From Actinomyces mediterranea (GTDB lineage Bacteria; Actinomycetota; Actinomycetes; Actinomycetales; Actinomycetaceae): 64,000 nucleotides of DNA. The notes below the pieces were generated by a model. That model was not told the origin of the DNA. It saw nothing but the letters and a program-made list of their open reading frames with translations, and did not search any database. Location of the stretch: positions 259,344 to 323,343 of the forward strand of contig NZ_FTPB01000003.1 of NCBI RefSeq assembly GCF_900155595.1. Direction: 5' to 3'. The position numbers and the translations under genes are program-made. Positions 8,546 to 18,306 of this stretch are shown one piece after another. Positions within the stretch are counted from its first letter, which is position 1. Every line of letters starts with the position of its first letter.

Positions 8546-9997
8546 ATGACGTATTCTGCCCAGCACCGCCCGCGCCACCGCGACTCGTGGTGGCGAATAC
8601 TCGTCGTCTCGCTATTCGCCGCCGTCGCATTGGGGCTCGTGGTATACACCGCGGCCTACGCGGACAGAGTACTTCCCGGACGCAGCATCGGCGGTACGAG
8701 CATTGCGGGGATGACTCGTGAACAGGTGGAACAGTTCGTCGACCAACGGATACGCACAGCGAAAATTACTGTGAGGGTCAATGGGAATGATATGACGCTC
8801 CCCTTCGCCGATGCCGGAATCATCATCGACCCGGCGGCCGTTGCGGCCAGTGCCATGAACGGGTCGGGAAACATTCTCGCATCCGTGGCCTCCCTCACCG
8901 CTCTCGTACGCTCCGACAACATCACAGTTCCTGCGTCCATCGACGATTCCCTCTTCTCCGCGGTGGCCGCCCGGGCGGACACACTCACGGGCAGCGCCCC
9001 TGTCGGGGCCCGGGTCGTCTTATCCGAGGATGAAAGCACTCATGTGGCGGTCGCCGGCCGCGACGGAATGGCGGTCGATCGACAGGCCCTGCGATCCGGT
9101 TTCATGTCCGCAGCAACAGCCCTGAGCGACTACTCCATCGAGCTGTCCGCCTCGCCCTCCTCTCCCGAGGTGACGACTGAGGAGGCGGAGCGGGCGGCCA
9201 CCCAGGCCGACGACCTCGTGCGAGAGGAAATCGCCCTCGTCGGGCCGACGGAGACGTTCACCGCCGATACTGCGACCAAGGCCGGATGGGTGAACTTCGA
9301 TGAGACCGACGGCTCTCTGACGCCGACGATCAACGAGGAGCAGGTGCGCAGCTGGGTCGACAGCACTGTCGCCCGGGTCAACAGGGACCCGATCAACGGG
9401 ATCAACAATGTGGATTCCCGCGGCTCAGTACTCCAACTCGCGCGGCCCGCGAAAGAGGGGCGCTCAGTGACGAACGCCGATGCCTTGACGCACGGCATCC
9501 TCGACGCCCTGCGCTCGCGCACCGCCTACTCGGGGACGATCGAATGGGATCCGATCGAGGCGTCCATGGAGGACCGTGTCGTGCCGAGCGGCCCTGAGCG
9601 CTTCGCCTACCGCGCCAAGGCAGGTGAGAAATGGGTGGAGGTGAATCTCACCGATTCCACGCTCACCGCCTACCGCGGCCAAGAGGTCGTCCACGGTCCG
9701 ATCCTCATCAACCACGGCGGCGTCGGCCACGAAACGGTGACCGGTACCTACCGGGTGTACCTGAAGCTGACCACACAGGACATGGGGTGCACCCCCGACT
9801 GGCCGTATTGCGAGCGCAACGTCCCGTGGGTTGCCTACTGGCACAAGGACTACGCGTTGCACGGCGCCCCATGGGTGAAAGAATTCGGCATCGGCACGGA
9901 CGAGTCCTCGCACGGATGCATCAACATTCCCGTCGAGGACGCCCATTGGATCCACGATTTCGTCGATATCGGCACGGTGGTCGTCTCCCACTATTGA
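8546..9997 (+). CDS. L,D-transpeptidase (YkuD) with peptidoglycan-binding repeats
   Basis: 483 residues. A membrane anchor spans residues 18-40 (VVSLFAAVALGLVVYTAAYA region) after a short cytoplasmic tail. Two PG_binding_4/VanW-like modules follow (around GRSIGGTSIAGMTREQV and the later VREEIALVG segment). The C-terminal YkuD domain carries the catalytic signature SHGCINIP with Cys at residue 458 and an upstream His in YALHGAPW. The enzyme forms 3-3 cross-links or attaches proteins to peptidoglycan outside the membrane. It is transcribed divergently from phoH and ends just before the decayed ABC gene on the other strand. Confidence 0.94.
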   Translation: MTYSAQHRPRHRDSWWRILVVSLFAAVALGLVVYTAAYADRVLPGRSIGGTSIAGMTREQVEQFVDQRIRTAKITVRVNGNDMTLPFADAGIIIDPAAVAASAMNGSGNILASVASLTALVRSDNITVPASIDDSLFSAVAARADTLTGSAPVGARVVLSEDESTHVAVAGRDGMAVDRQALRSGFMSAATALSDYSIELSASPSSPEVTTEEAERAATQADDLVREEIALVGPTETFTADTATKAGWVNFDETDGSLTPTINEEQVRSWVDSTVARVNRDPINGINNVDSRGSVLQLARPAKEGRSVTNADALTHGILDALRSRTAYSGTIEWDPIEASMEDRVVPSGPERFAYRAKAGEKWVEVNLTDSTLTAYRGQEVVHGPILINHGGVGHETVTGTYRVYLKLTTQDMGCTPDWPYCERNVPWVAYWHKDYALHGAPWVKEFGIGTDESSHGCINIPVEDAHWIHDFVDIGTVVVSHY

Positions 9998-9999
9998 GC

Positions 10000-10570
10000 G
10001 GCATGTCGATGAGGTGTTGGAGGATCGGCCCGTAGATGGCGATGACCTCATCGTCGCTCAGCGCTGTGACCGGTTCGATTCCCACGATGTAGCGCGCCAT
10101 GATGAGGCCGCCGACTTGTGAGCCGATGATGCCAACGGCTTCGACGCTGTAGGTGAGGGGAAGGATATTTACGATCCACTCGAGGATCACCGGTAGGCGG
10201 TCCACGGGGACGAGGAGTCCGCACAGGAAGACTTGAGACACGATGACGATGGGCATGAATTGAACGGCCCGGAATTCGGATCGGGCGAAGGCACTGGTCA
10301 TGAGGCCGAGTGACACGCCGACGACGGCGCAGGCCGCAGCATTGAGGACCACCCATCCGGGGTTGCCCTCCGTTTAACTCCGAGGAACCCGTAGCCGACT
10401 GCGCATAGGATCGCCGCCTGGATCGCATCATGAAGACGAAGGCGGCCGAGTAGCCGAAGAGGAGGTCGGCGCGGTGCAGAGCGGAAGGCGTTCCACAGCG
10501 CCGCCCGGGTGAGCGGGTCGAGGCCGACGGTGGGTTCGTCGAGGACGAGGAGCGGCCTGACGTTCATCAC
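10000..10570 (-). pseudogene. Remnant of an ABC-2 type exporter (ATPase plus permease)
   Basis: The piece nearest 10570 reads LLVLDEPTVGLDPLTRAALWNAF, the Walker B and D-loop of an ABC exporter ATPase. The N-terminal Walker A part and the rest of the ATPase are absent. Permease sequence then appears in shifting frames: DLLFGYSAAFVFM, then AIQAAILCAVGYGFLGV after a shift near 10435 (ATGATGCG where ATGGATGCG is expected), then NAAACAVVGVSLGLMTSAFARSEFRAVQFMP and GLLVPVDRLPVILEWIVNILPLTYS after a further shift near 10370. No frame gives a complete protein. The source was probably a DrrAB-like drug or lipid exporter. It represents an internal deletion plus at least two frameshifts. Confidence 0.85.
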
Positions 10571-10576
10571 GCAATG

Positions 10577-10596
10577 AATTAATCATATGATTAATT
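10577..10596. promoter_or_regulatory. Perfect AT-rich 20-bp palindrome, probable operator
   Basis: AATTAATCATATGATTAATT is a perfect inverted repeat, strikingly AT-rich for this genome. It lies 7 bp upstream of the ABC remnant and 77 bp upstream of hrpB. Size and symmetry suit a TetR-, PadR- or MarR-type operator, probably of the former exporter operon. No regulator gene is adjacent. Confidence 0.5.
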
Positions 10597-10673
10597 TTTA
10601 GCGTCTATTTCTCTTTCCCCGTCAACGGTCCGTCGCGCTTCGCCCCGCCTTCACCGCCGGTCATACTGAGAGG

Positions 10674-13217
10674 GTGAATCGCTTCGACGCCGCGCTCGCC
10701 TCCCCGCCCGACCTCCCGGTCGTCGATGCCCTCCCGCGCCTGCGCGATGCGATCCACCCCGGGGCCGCCCTCGTTCTCACCGCTCCCCCGGGATCGGGCA
10801 AGACGACGCTCCTGCCGCTTCTGCTCGCCTCCGCGACGGCGGGCAGGGTCATCGTGACGCAACCGCGCCGCATCGCCGTGCGCGCCGCCGCCCGCAGACT
10901 CGCGTCCCTCGTGGGCACCGGGCTCGGCGAAGACGTGGGGTACACAGTTCGCGGCGACCGAAAAGTCGGGCCGACTACGCGCATCGAGGTAATGACGCCG
11001 GGAGTGCTCGTGCGCCGCATCCAGACGGACCTCGAACTGGCGGGGTGCAGCGCCATCATGCTCGACGAGTTCCACGAGCGAGCCATCGACACCGACCTCG
11101 CACTCGCACTTCTGCTCGACATCCGAGCCGTGGTGCGCAAGAATCTCCACCTCACCCTCACCTCGGCGACCCTGGAGGCCGAGCGCACGGCCGGGCTGCT
11201 GGCCGACGCCATTGAGGATGTCAGTGTCGTATCCGTTCCCGGTTGCTTCTTCCCCCTCGACGTGCGCTATGCGCCCCCACGGGGCGCCGCCCTCGTCTCG
11301 ACCCCCGCCGGTCGCGTTGTCGTCGATCGGGATTTCCTCGCGCATGTGGCCCGCACCGTCGATGAGGCGCTCATCGCAGCCAGTGGGGACGTCCTCGTCT
11401 TCGTCCCCGGGGCCAGACAGATCGACGAGGTCGCTGCCCTCCTCGGCGGATACGGGAGGCGAACACTCGGCGGGGAGGAAGTGGAGATCCTCCCCCTTCA
11501 CGGCTCTCTTCCCCCGTCCGCCCACGACCGCGTCATGTCCGAGCCCGCCCCCGCCGCGCCCAGGCGCATAATCATCTCGACTGCGGTCGCCGAATCCTCC
11601 TTGACGGTTCCGGGCGTGCGAGTCGTCGTCGACGCGGGACTGTCGCGAGAGTCGAGGCTCGATGCCGCCAGGCACGCGAGCAGCCTCGTCACCGTCTCGG
11701 CCTCGAAGGCGCAACTGGAGCAGCGTGCGGGCCGCGCCGCCCGCCTCGGCCCCGGCGTCGCTTTCCGCTGCATGAGCGAGATCGATTTCGCCAGGCGCAT
11801 TGCCCAACCGCTTCCTGAGATCGCGACAGCCGATCTCACCGACACCGCATTGCAGGCGGCGGTCTGGGACGCCAGGGGCCTCAACGGCCTACAGTTGCTC
11901 GATGCCGCACCGCGGGGCGCATTGGACGCAGCGACGACGACTCTGGAAATCCTCGGCCTCGTCGACGCATCGGGGGCGCCGACCCCCTTGGGGCGCCGCG
12001 TCGCCGCCCTCCCCCTCGCCCCTGCCCTCGGTGCGGCTCTCCTCGCCGCTGCACCGATGATCGGAACGGCGAGGTGTGCGCGCCTCGTCGCCCTTTTAGG
12101 GGAGGACCTGCGCGTGCGCGATGCGGATGTGGCGGCTTTCGCCCGCAGCCTGCCGCAGTCGTCCGACCGGGCGCTTACGGCGAGGATCACAGCGCAGGCG
12201 CGCAGGCTTGAGCGCCTGTGCCCGGATGCGCCAGGCTCCGGCGCTTCAGACGAGGAGGCTCTCGGCCTCGTCATCGCCATCGCCTTCCCCTGGTGGATCG
12301 CCCGCAAGCGCCAAGGGGGGCACTCCTATCAAACGATCGACGGACAGGGCGCCTCACTGCCCGCCCCCTCTCCCCTGGAGGGTGCCGAGTGGCTCGCCAT
12401 CGCGGACATCGCCCGCGAAGCGGGCCGAGCGGATGGGCTCATCCGCCTCGCGGTGCCCATCTCGGAGGCGACGGCGCACACCGGCGGACGCGGATTCGCG
12501 ACCGAAGACGGGCGCTGCGCCATCGAAGGGGGGCGCCTGCGTGCGACGCGCATCACACGCCTCGGGGCGATCGCCCTCGACGAGGGCACGAGCGTGAGGC
12601 CGAGCATTCAGGACGCGGCGCAAGCCCTCGATGAGCTCCTCGCCGCCCGCTCCATCTCAGCACTGCACTGGTCCGATGCCGCACAGTCGCTGAGGGAAAG
12701 ACTCGCCGCTGTCCACGAGGCCTGCGGGGACCCCTGGCCCGATGTCTCCGACGCGTGGCTCGTCACCCACGCGCGCGAGTGGCTCGCCTCCGACCTGCCC
12801 CGACTCGCCGACGGCGCGCCGCTGTCCTCTCTGCACCTCGACGACGCTCTGCGCGCACTCGTCCCCTGGCCGCAGGCCGGAATGATCGACGAGTGGGCTC
12901 CCGCATCGATCAAGATCCCCACCGGGGCGCGCAGGCACATCGACTGGTCGAGCGGGAGCCCCGTCCTCACGCTGCGGGTCCAAGAAGCGTTCGGCTGGGT
13001 CGACACGCCCGTCTTCGCCGGTGGCGCGCTCGCCCTCGTCCTTCACCTCACTGACCCGGCGGGGCGGCCCGCAGCGGTGACATCGGATCTGCGCAGCTTC
13101 TGGGCGGGCCCGTACTTCGACGTGCGCTCCCAGCTGCGGGGCCGCTACCCCAAGCACCCCTGGCCGGATGATCCCCTCGCACAGGCGCCGACCTCGCGGG
13201 CCAAGCCCAGCACGTGA
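10674..13217 (+). CDS. hrpB: ATP-dependent helicase HrpB (DEAH box)
   Basis: 847 residues from a GTG at 10674. Superfamily 2 motifs are clear: Walker A APPGSGKTT near residue 40, a DEAH-like LDEFHERAID near residue 128, motif III LTLTSATLEAE, and the C-terminal helicase domain with STAVAESSLTVPGVRVVVDAG and QRAGRAARLGPG. HA2 and HrpB-specific C-terminal domains fill the rest (…RYPKHPWPDDP near the end, typical of HrpB). The cellular role of HrpB is poorly defined, though RNA is the likely substrate. A CATACT box ends 6 nt before the GTG, and GAGAGG between them may act as a weak Shine-Dalgarno. Confidence 0.95.
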   Translation: MNRFDAALASPPDLPVVDALPRLRDAIHPGAALVLTAPPGSGKTTLLPLLLASATAGRVIVTQPRRIAVRAAARRLASLVGTGLGEDVGYTVRGDRKVGPTTRIEVMTPGVLVRRIQTDLELAGCSAIMLDEFHERAIDTDLALALLLDIRAVVRKNLHLTLTSATLEAERTAGLLADAIEDVSVVSVPGCFFPLDVRYAPPRGAALVSTPAGRVVVDRDFLAHVARTVDEALIAASGDVLVFVPGARQIDEVAALLGGYGRRTLGGEEVEILPLHGSLPPSAHDRVMSEPAPAAPRRIIISTAVAESSLTVPGVRVVVDAGLSRESRLDAARHASSLVTVSASKAQLEQRAGRAARLGPGVAFRCMSEIDFARRIAQPLPEIATADLTDTALQAAVWDARGLNGLQLLDAAPRGALDAATTTLEILGLVDASGAPTPLGRRVAALPLAPALGAALLAAAPMIGTARCARLVALLGEDLRVRDADVAAFARSLPQSSDRALTARITAQARRLERLCPDAPGSGASDEEALGLVIAIAFPWWIARKRQGGHSYQTIDGQGASLPAPSPLEGAEWLAIADIAREAGRADGLIRLAVPISEATAHTGGRGFATEDGRCAIEGGRLRATRITRLGAIALDEGTSVRPSIQDAAQALDELLAARSISALHWSDAAQSLRERLAAVHEACGDPWPDVSDAWLVTHAREWLASDLPRLADGAPLSSLHLDDALRALVPWPQAGMIDEWAPASIKIPTGARRHIDWSSGSPVLTLRVQEAFGWVDTPVFAGGALALVLHLTDPAGRPAAVTSDLRSFWAGPYFDVRSQLRGRYPKHPWPDDPLAQAPTSRAKPST

Positions 13218-13344
13218 GCAACTGGGCGGGCCGTCAACGAAAGGCAGTCCCGCACCGGCGACCTGCGTCGGCCTGTCCAACCGTGACGGCCACTCATCGC
13301 CGGGAGTCACACGCAGCGGTATCCTCAAAGCGAGGAGGCGGAAC

Positions 13345-14034
13345 ATGGGTGCGCGACTATCGATGCGGGCCCTCTTCGCGTTGCTGTCCGATCAGGTCGA
13401 TGCCGGACGCTGGTGGCCCGCCGATACGCGCTTCGAAGTCCTCGTCGGTGCGATCCTGGTGCAGAATACGACATGGACAAGTGTCAAGCGCGCCCTGGAG
13501 CACCTCTCAGCCGCTAGTCTCCTCACGCCCGAAGCAATCGCGTCCGCCGCTGTCGACGATTGTGCCGCTCTCATCCGCCCCTGCGGGTATCACCATACAA
13601 AAGCCACGTATCTCAAGGAAGCATCGACCTGGTTCCAACTCTACGACTCCGACGCGAGGAGGAGCCCGACATCTGATGTGCGCGACCGGCTCCTCTCGGT
13701 CAGAGGAATCGGCATGGAGACGGCGGATGTGTTACTGCTCTACATCTACGACCGTCCGATCTTCATCTACGACGCCTACGCGCGCCGTCTTCTCAAGGCC
13801 ACCGGATTCGGCGATCATGCGACGTATGCGGCAGCAAAGGTCGCCGTCGATCCACTCGTGCATAATGCGCGATTCAGTGTCGATGAGCTCGGCACCTTCC
13901 ACGGGCTCATCGTCGAATCCGGGAAGATGGCCAGGCGCTTGGGCGGATGGGACGCATGCCTCCCGCTGCTGGAGTCTGGAACGCTGCGCAAACAGTGGCA
14001 GGATCTGTGCTCACGCGATGAGGCGGATCGCTGA
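13345..14034 (+). CDS. HhH-GPD DNA glycosylase, endonuclease III / MagIII-like
   Basis: 229 residues, starting at the ATG at 13345 with GAGGAGG just upstream. The fold markers are FEVLVGAILVQNTTW, the helix-hairpin-helix LLSVRGIGMETADVLLLY, and the downstream catalytic Asp region IYDAYARRLL. The Lys that follows the hairpin in true endonuclease III (GVGRKTA) is replaced by Met-Glu here (GIGMETA), and there is no C-terminal four-Cys iron-sulfur loop. This pattern fits 3-methyladenine glycosylase III-type relatives better than Nth. Base-excision repair of alkylated bases is a family inference. It follows hrpB by 127 bp. Confidence 0.82.
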   Translation: MGARLSMRALFALLSDQVDAGRWWPADTRFEVLVGAILVQNTTWTSVKRALEHLSAASLLTPEAIASAAVDDCAALIRPCGYHHTKATYLKEASTWFQLYDSDARRSPTSDVRDRLLSVRGIGMETADVLLLYIYDRPIFIYDAYARRLLKATGFGDHATYAAAKVAVDPLVHNARFSVDELGTFHGLIVESGKMARRLGGWDACLPLLESGTLRKQWQDLCSRDEADR

Positions 14035-14104
14035 CCTGAGCTACGAAGAGGCGACTCGGATGATGAGGGGCGTCGCAGAGTGACTATTGAGAAGCGAGGC
14101 CGCC

Positions 14105-15094
14105 TTAGACGTGCAGGTGCCCGCCGTCGCAAGGCTCACCCGGATCCTCGTGGCCCCCGGGCTCGATCTGAATCGTCGTATGCGACAGTTGAACGGGGAA
14201 GTGCTCAGCGGCGCAGGTCTGCAGGCGAGTGAGGATCTCTCGCGCGTGCCCATCGATGAAGCACTCCGGGCGGACCACGACGTGCGCCATCAGCACCGGA
14301 GTGTCGGAAGCGACCGACCACACGTGCAGATCGTGGACAGCTTCGACGTGTTCGACGGCTAGGAAATGGCGCCGCAACTCCTCCACATCGATCTCGCGAG
14401 GTGCGAAGCCCAGGATAATGGCACCTGCGTCGCGCAGAAGCATCACCGCCCTGGGGACGATGAGCACGACGATCGCGATGGAAACGACGGCATCCGCCCT
14501 CGTCCACCCCGTCGTCGCCACGATGAGGGCGGCGATGATGACGCCGACGGAGCCGAGAGCATCATTGAGGACTTCTAAGAATGCGGCACGCATATTGAGA
14601 TTGGTGCGCCTGCCCCCGGCGAGGATCGCCAGTGAGACGGCATTGCCTACGAGACCAATGATGCCCATGGCGAGCATCCCCTCACTGCCCACCGGGGCTG
14701 GGTTGAGCAGCGCCCCGATTGCTTTGATGAACACGGTGACGCCGACTGCCGCGAGGAGGCCCGCTTGAAGGGCAGCGCCGACGACCTCAAGACGTGCGAG
14801 CCCCCAGGTCCTGCGATCCGTCGCGGGGCGAGAGGCGAGGGTCGCGACGACGAATGCCGTGACGAGTCCGAGGGAGTCGGCGGCCATGTGCCCCGCGTCG
14901 GCGAGGAGCGCCAGCGAACCCGTCACATAGGCGAGGACGACCTCGGCGATAAAGATGAGGCCGGTGACGCTGAGTGCGCCTGCAAGCCTGGCAGATGGCG
15001 CCCCTCGTCCGTGATCATGGGAGTGGTTGCTTTGATGCGTGTCGTGCCGAGAAGAGCCATCAGATTGCTGATTCGAATCCACTGATGGGGTCAT
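14105..15094 (-). CDS. Cation diffusion facilitator (CzcD/ZitB-like metal exporter)
   Basis: 329 residues from the ATG at 15092-15094, chosen because AGGAGG sits 6 nt upstream. The His-rich N-terminus (HDTHQSNHSHDHGRG) is a typical metal-binding tail. Six membrane segments follow, with metal-site motifs HMAADSLGL (HxxxD) in helix 2 and NDALGS (NxxxS/D type) in helix 5. The C-terminal cytoplasmic domain carries HDLHVWSVASDTPVLMAHVVV. The usual role is export of zinc, cobalt or cadmium in exchange for protons. It is downstream of the unknown 12-helix membrane gene with a 93-bp gap. Confidence 0.93.
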   Translation of the reverse strand: MTPSVDSNQQSDGSSRHDTHQSNHSHDHGRGAPSARLAGALSVTGLIFIAEVVLAYVTGSLALLADAGHMAADSLGLVTAFVVATLASRPATDRRTWGLARLEVVGAALQAGLLAAVGVTVFIKAIGALLNPAPVGSEGMLAMGIIGLVGNAVSLAILAGGRRTNLNMRAAFLEVLNDALGSVGVIIAALIVATTGWTRADAVVSIAIVVLIVPRAVMLLRDAGAIILGFAPREIDVEELRRHFLAVEHVEAVHDLHVWSVASDTPVLMAHVVVRPECFIDGHAREILTRLQTCAAEHFPVQLSHTTIQIEPGGHEDPGEPCDGGHLHV

Positions 15095-15187
15095 CGCTTG
15101 CCTCCTGTGCAATCGTCCTTAGTTTTCAATCGGCAGTATCATCCTCGAACGCGATGAACGGGAACTCAAGGCATATAACGAATTCAA

Positions 15188-16864
15188 TCATTGAAAACGG
15201 TGTCGTTCAGCTTCCTCTTCGACAAGAAGCGACAACGACAGACCCCCCGACTCCAGGTAGTCATCAAGCCTGGACGCTTGTGCCTTACGGGCGGATTCAA
15301 TATGCCGACGCGTCCATTCGCGTATTCGAGCGAGTAGACGCCGCCGTTCGGCAAGGGAGCGGATCCGCGGTGAAGATGATGTGAGCACTGCGACGAGAAA
15401 CGTTGGAGCCGCGATGATGAGAAGTAGCGCCAGACGTTCAAGCGCCTCTACGTATTCGATGCCGACTGTCAATCGCGCCGATCCGACAACGGCGCCAATG
15501 GCGCACAGGATCCGCGCAAGACGCAGAGTAACGGGCGCCCACTGCCGGTCGCGGCTCATGAGGATGGACGCAAAAATCCAGGCCGAGCAGTTGCAGGCGA
15601 TCACTATCGGCATGATGCTCCATTCGAGTGCCGTCGCACCGACCAACTCGGCTGTACCCAGTACGAGGGGAGGAATCATGGGCATAAGGACGCTGAGCAC
15701 GACCGCGCTCCTCGTCGCTCCGGCCCCCTCTGCCCGTTCAACGACATCGCTACGACGAGAGCCTTCCAGTGCTTGAAACCATGATACCGGGGCCTCAACG
15801 CCCCTGAATCGCCCTTCCCCGCGCAGCATCGCATTCCATAGGGTCGGGACGGGAAGGAGAAGAAGGACGAAGACGACACCGATCATTGTTGCAACGGACA
15901 TGATGTCCTCACATGCAAAAGCTCCCAGAGGCAGGACAGCGAGGGGAAGGGCGAAGGCGACCCACATCGAGGCGAGGAGGAAGACCCGCACCATTGAATC
16001 GGAGCGCGACATGAACAGGCGCGCCGGTTCGCGCCATCCTGCAACGATGAGGAGAAGAGTCCATGAGGGCGCCTGAACGGCAAGGATAGCGGCTCCGCCC
16101 CGCAGTCCCTCGGCAGCGATCCATATGAGGGAGAGTCCCAAGACGCTCGCAAGGAGGAGTGCGCCGAGGAGGAAATATCGACGTTTCGAGTACACCGGCG
16201 AGATGCGAAGAGCCTCCCACTTCGACAAGAGCTCGCACCGGCGCAACGCCCGACCCAAGGTTGGAGAGGAATCGAGATCGAGTTCGGCGCGGACGGTGAG
16301 CATCGTCGCGAAGGCGCCGATGCCCAGTGCTAAGAGAGCAGAGACTGTCCGATCGTGACGTACGAGGATTCCTGTCGCAAGGTAAGCGAGAGCGGAGACG
16401 ATGACGAGGCTGAAGAATGTGGGGAAGGCGAGCCGATCGTAGGCAGAGAAACGGCGCCAGTCGACGTCGCGGAACAGTTCCTGGGCGGATCGATCGGACC
16501 CGCCGTCCGAGAGGGGTTCAATGAGTCTACTCGTAATATCTCCGACCTCACCGAGGAGGACGGCGGCGGGGAACATGATGGCTGTAAGGATCCCGAGGAA
16601 ACCGAGAACCCTCTCATCATCGGAGAGCCACCCGGACGCATGATTGACGACAGCCCTCATCAATGGGGCAAATCCGCCCTCCTGAGGTGTTGAGACGAAG
16701 AACACGGGAAGGGTGAGGAGAAGAACAATCATCACAGCCGCGCCCAGAGTCATCGCCAGTGAACGCCTCACCGCCCGGCTCACGTCGGAGCGTCCCCGTT
16801 TCCTTGCCTCGTCAACGGCGCGCGCTGCCTCGATTTCCTCGTCGCTGAACCGCCTTACGGTCAT
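15188..16864 (-). CDS. Multi-spanning membrane protein of unknown function
   Basis: 558 residues from the ATG at 16862-16864, which overlaps the lysA stop by one base (TGATG). This strongly suggests translational coupling. About 12 hydrophobic segments alternate with short Arg-rich loops; the first is AMTLGAAVMIVLLLTLPVFF. A soluble N-terminal stretch (SDEEIEAARAVDEARKRGR) precedes them, and an Arg/Glu-rich amphipathic tail closes the protein. I recognise no family motif. Location behind lysA could hint at an envelope or amino-acid related role, but this is inference. GC content is slightly below that of lysA. Confidence 0.75.
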   Translation of the reverse strand: MTVRRFSDEEIEAARAVDEARKRGRSDVSRAVRRSLAMTLGAAVMIVLLLTLPVFFVSTPQEGGFAPLMRAVVNHASGWLSDDERVLGFLGILTAIMFPAAVLLGEVGDITSRLIEPLSDGGSDRSAQELFRDVDWRRFSAYDRLAFPTFFSLVIVSALAYLATGILVRHDRTVSALLALGIGAFATMLTVRAELDLDSSPTLGRALRRCELLSKWEALRISPVYSKRRYFLLGALLLASVLGLSLIWIAAEGLRGGAAILAVQAPSWTLLLIVAGWREPARLFMSRSDSMVRVFLLASMWVAFALPLAVLPLGAFACEDIMSVATMIGVVFVLLLLPVPTLWNAMLRGEGRFRGVEAPVSWFQALEGSRRSDVVERAEGAGATRSAVVLSVLMPMIPPLVLGTAELVGATALEWSIMPIVIACNCSAWIFASILMSRDRQWAPVTLRLARILCAIGAVVGSARLTVGIEYVEALERLALLLIIAAPTFLVAVLTSSSPRIRSLAERRRLLARIREWTRRHIESARKAQASRLDDYLESGGLSLSLLVEEEAERHRFQ

Positions 16865-18303
16865 CAATACGACCATCCGATTCCAGGGTCGAGGGCGAGC
16901 AGGTCGTCGATCGTCTGCGGCCGCACGATCCACTCGGCATTGCCGTTCTCGACGGCGACGACTCCCGGCTTGGTCAGCATGTTGTAGTTGGAGGCCATGG
17001 AATACCCGTAGGCTCCGGTGACGGGAACGGCGAGAAGGTCTCCGGAGCGCACGTCGCCGGGCAGGTCCACGTCCCAGACGATGACGTCGCCGCTCTCGCA
17101 GTGCTTGCCGACGACGCGCGAGCGCACGAGGGGGGCGTCGCTGTTGCGGTTCGCGAGGGTCGCCGTGTACCTGGCGCCGTAGAGGGCGGGTCGGATATTG
17201 TCCGCCATTCCGCCGTCGACCGCGATATAACGCCTGCGGGCCTCATCGGAGCCGAGGATCGCGTCCTTGACAGCACCGACCCGGTACAGGGTCACCGTCG
17301 TCGGCGCGATCGTCGAGCGCCCCGGTTCGACTGAGACGCGCGGGACGGGGATCGACAGTCGTTCGCACTCGCGCTTGACGACACCCGCGATGGCGCGGGC
17401 CGCCTCGACGGGCGATGTGGGGACCGGGTCATCTGCCGTGTAGGCGACTCCCACACCCCCGCCGAGGTCGAGTTCGGGCAGTGCCTCGCCCGTGGTCGTC
17501 TCGATTTTCGCCAGCAATTCGCACATGATCTGAGCGGCTTCTTCGAAGGCTGCAGTCCCATGGATCTGGGAACCGATGTGGCTGTGGAGACCTCGCAACT
17601 CAAGGTGGGGTGATGCTGCGATCGCGGCGACGGCCTCGTCGAGCTGTCCGTCGAAGGCTCCGAGGCCGAATTTCTGGTCTTCGTGCCCGGTGGAAATATA
17701 GGCGTTGCCGCCGGCATGGACGCCGGTCTTGACGCGGATCATGACGCGCGCCGTTGTCCCGAGTGCGGCTGCGATCCCCTCGACTTGGGCGACCTCATCG
17801 AGGGAATCGATGAAGATCCTCTCAATGCCGGTACCCTGGCCCGCGGTAAGGGCCAGTTCGATCTCCGCATCAAGCTTGTTATTGCCGTGCAGGCCGATCG
17901 TGCTCAGCTCGGCTCCCGAACGCAGTGCAATGGTGAGTTCACCCAGGGAGGCGGTGTCGACGCCCATCCCCGCTCCGGTGACGATGCGCACGACGTCGGA
18001 GCACAAGAAGGCCTTTCCCGCGTAGAAGGCATTGCCTCCGGAGAGTCCGTAGCCGTCCCAGAACTGCTCGGCCATCGCGCTCGCCCACACCTGTGCGCGT
18101 CCGCGCAGGTCAGCACGGTCGAGGACGAATACAGGGGTCGCGAAGCTCTCAACAATGTCCGCCGCACTGACACCGCCGATTTCAATGACCCCATCCTCGC
18201 GGCGCGCCGCGGTCCACGGCCACAGATCGGGGCGCTGCTCGGGCTCGGGGCAGACGAGGTCGCCGAGCGGGCGGAGATCCATTGACTCGGGTGCGCCGTT
18301 CAT
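16864..18303 (-). CDS. lysA: Diaminopimelate decarboxylase
   Basis: 479 residues. It converts meso-diaminopimelate to lysine with PLP. The PLP lysine is K97 in NAFYAGKAF. Other family marks are GLHSHIGSQI, the glycine-rich LDLGGGVGVAY phosphate-binding stretch, and the C-terminal VVGKHCESGDVI with the dimer-interface Cys, followed by VPVTGAYGYSMASNYN. It starts 3 bp after the argS stop codon, so argS-lysA is one unit, as in other actinobacteria. No hom or thrB follows, unlike the common order; a membrane protein gene is coupled instead. Confidence 0.97.
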   Translation of the reverse strand: MNGAPESMDLRPLGDLVCPEPEQRPDLWPWTAARREDGVIEIGGVSAADIVESFATPVFVLDRADLRGRAQVWASAMAEQFWDGYGLSGGNAFYAGKAFLCSDVVRIVTGAGMGVDTASLGELTIALRSGAELSTIGLHGNNKLDAEIELALTAGQGTGIERIFIDSLDEVAQVEGIAAALGTTARVMIRVKTGVHAGGNAYISTGHEDQKFGLGAFDGQLDEAVAAIAASPHLELRGLHSHIGSQIHGTAAFEEAAQIMCELLAKIETTTGEALPELDLGGGVGVAYTADDPVPTSPVEAARAIAGVVKRECERLSIPVPRVSVEPGRSTIAPTTVTLYRVGAVKDAILGSDEARRRYIAVDGGMADNIRPALYGARYTATLANRNSDAPLVRSRVVGKHCESGDVIVWDVDLPGDVRSGDLLAVPVTGAYGYSMASNYNMLTKPGVVAVENGNAEWIVRPQTIDDLLALDPGIGWSY

Positions 18304-18306
18304 GTC

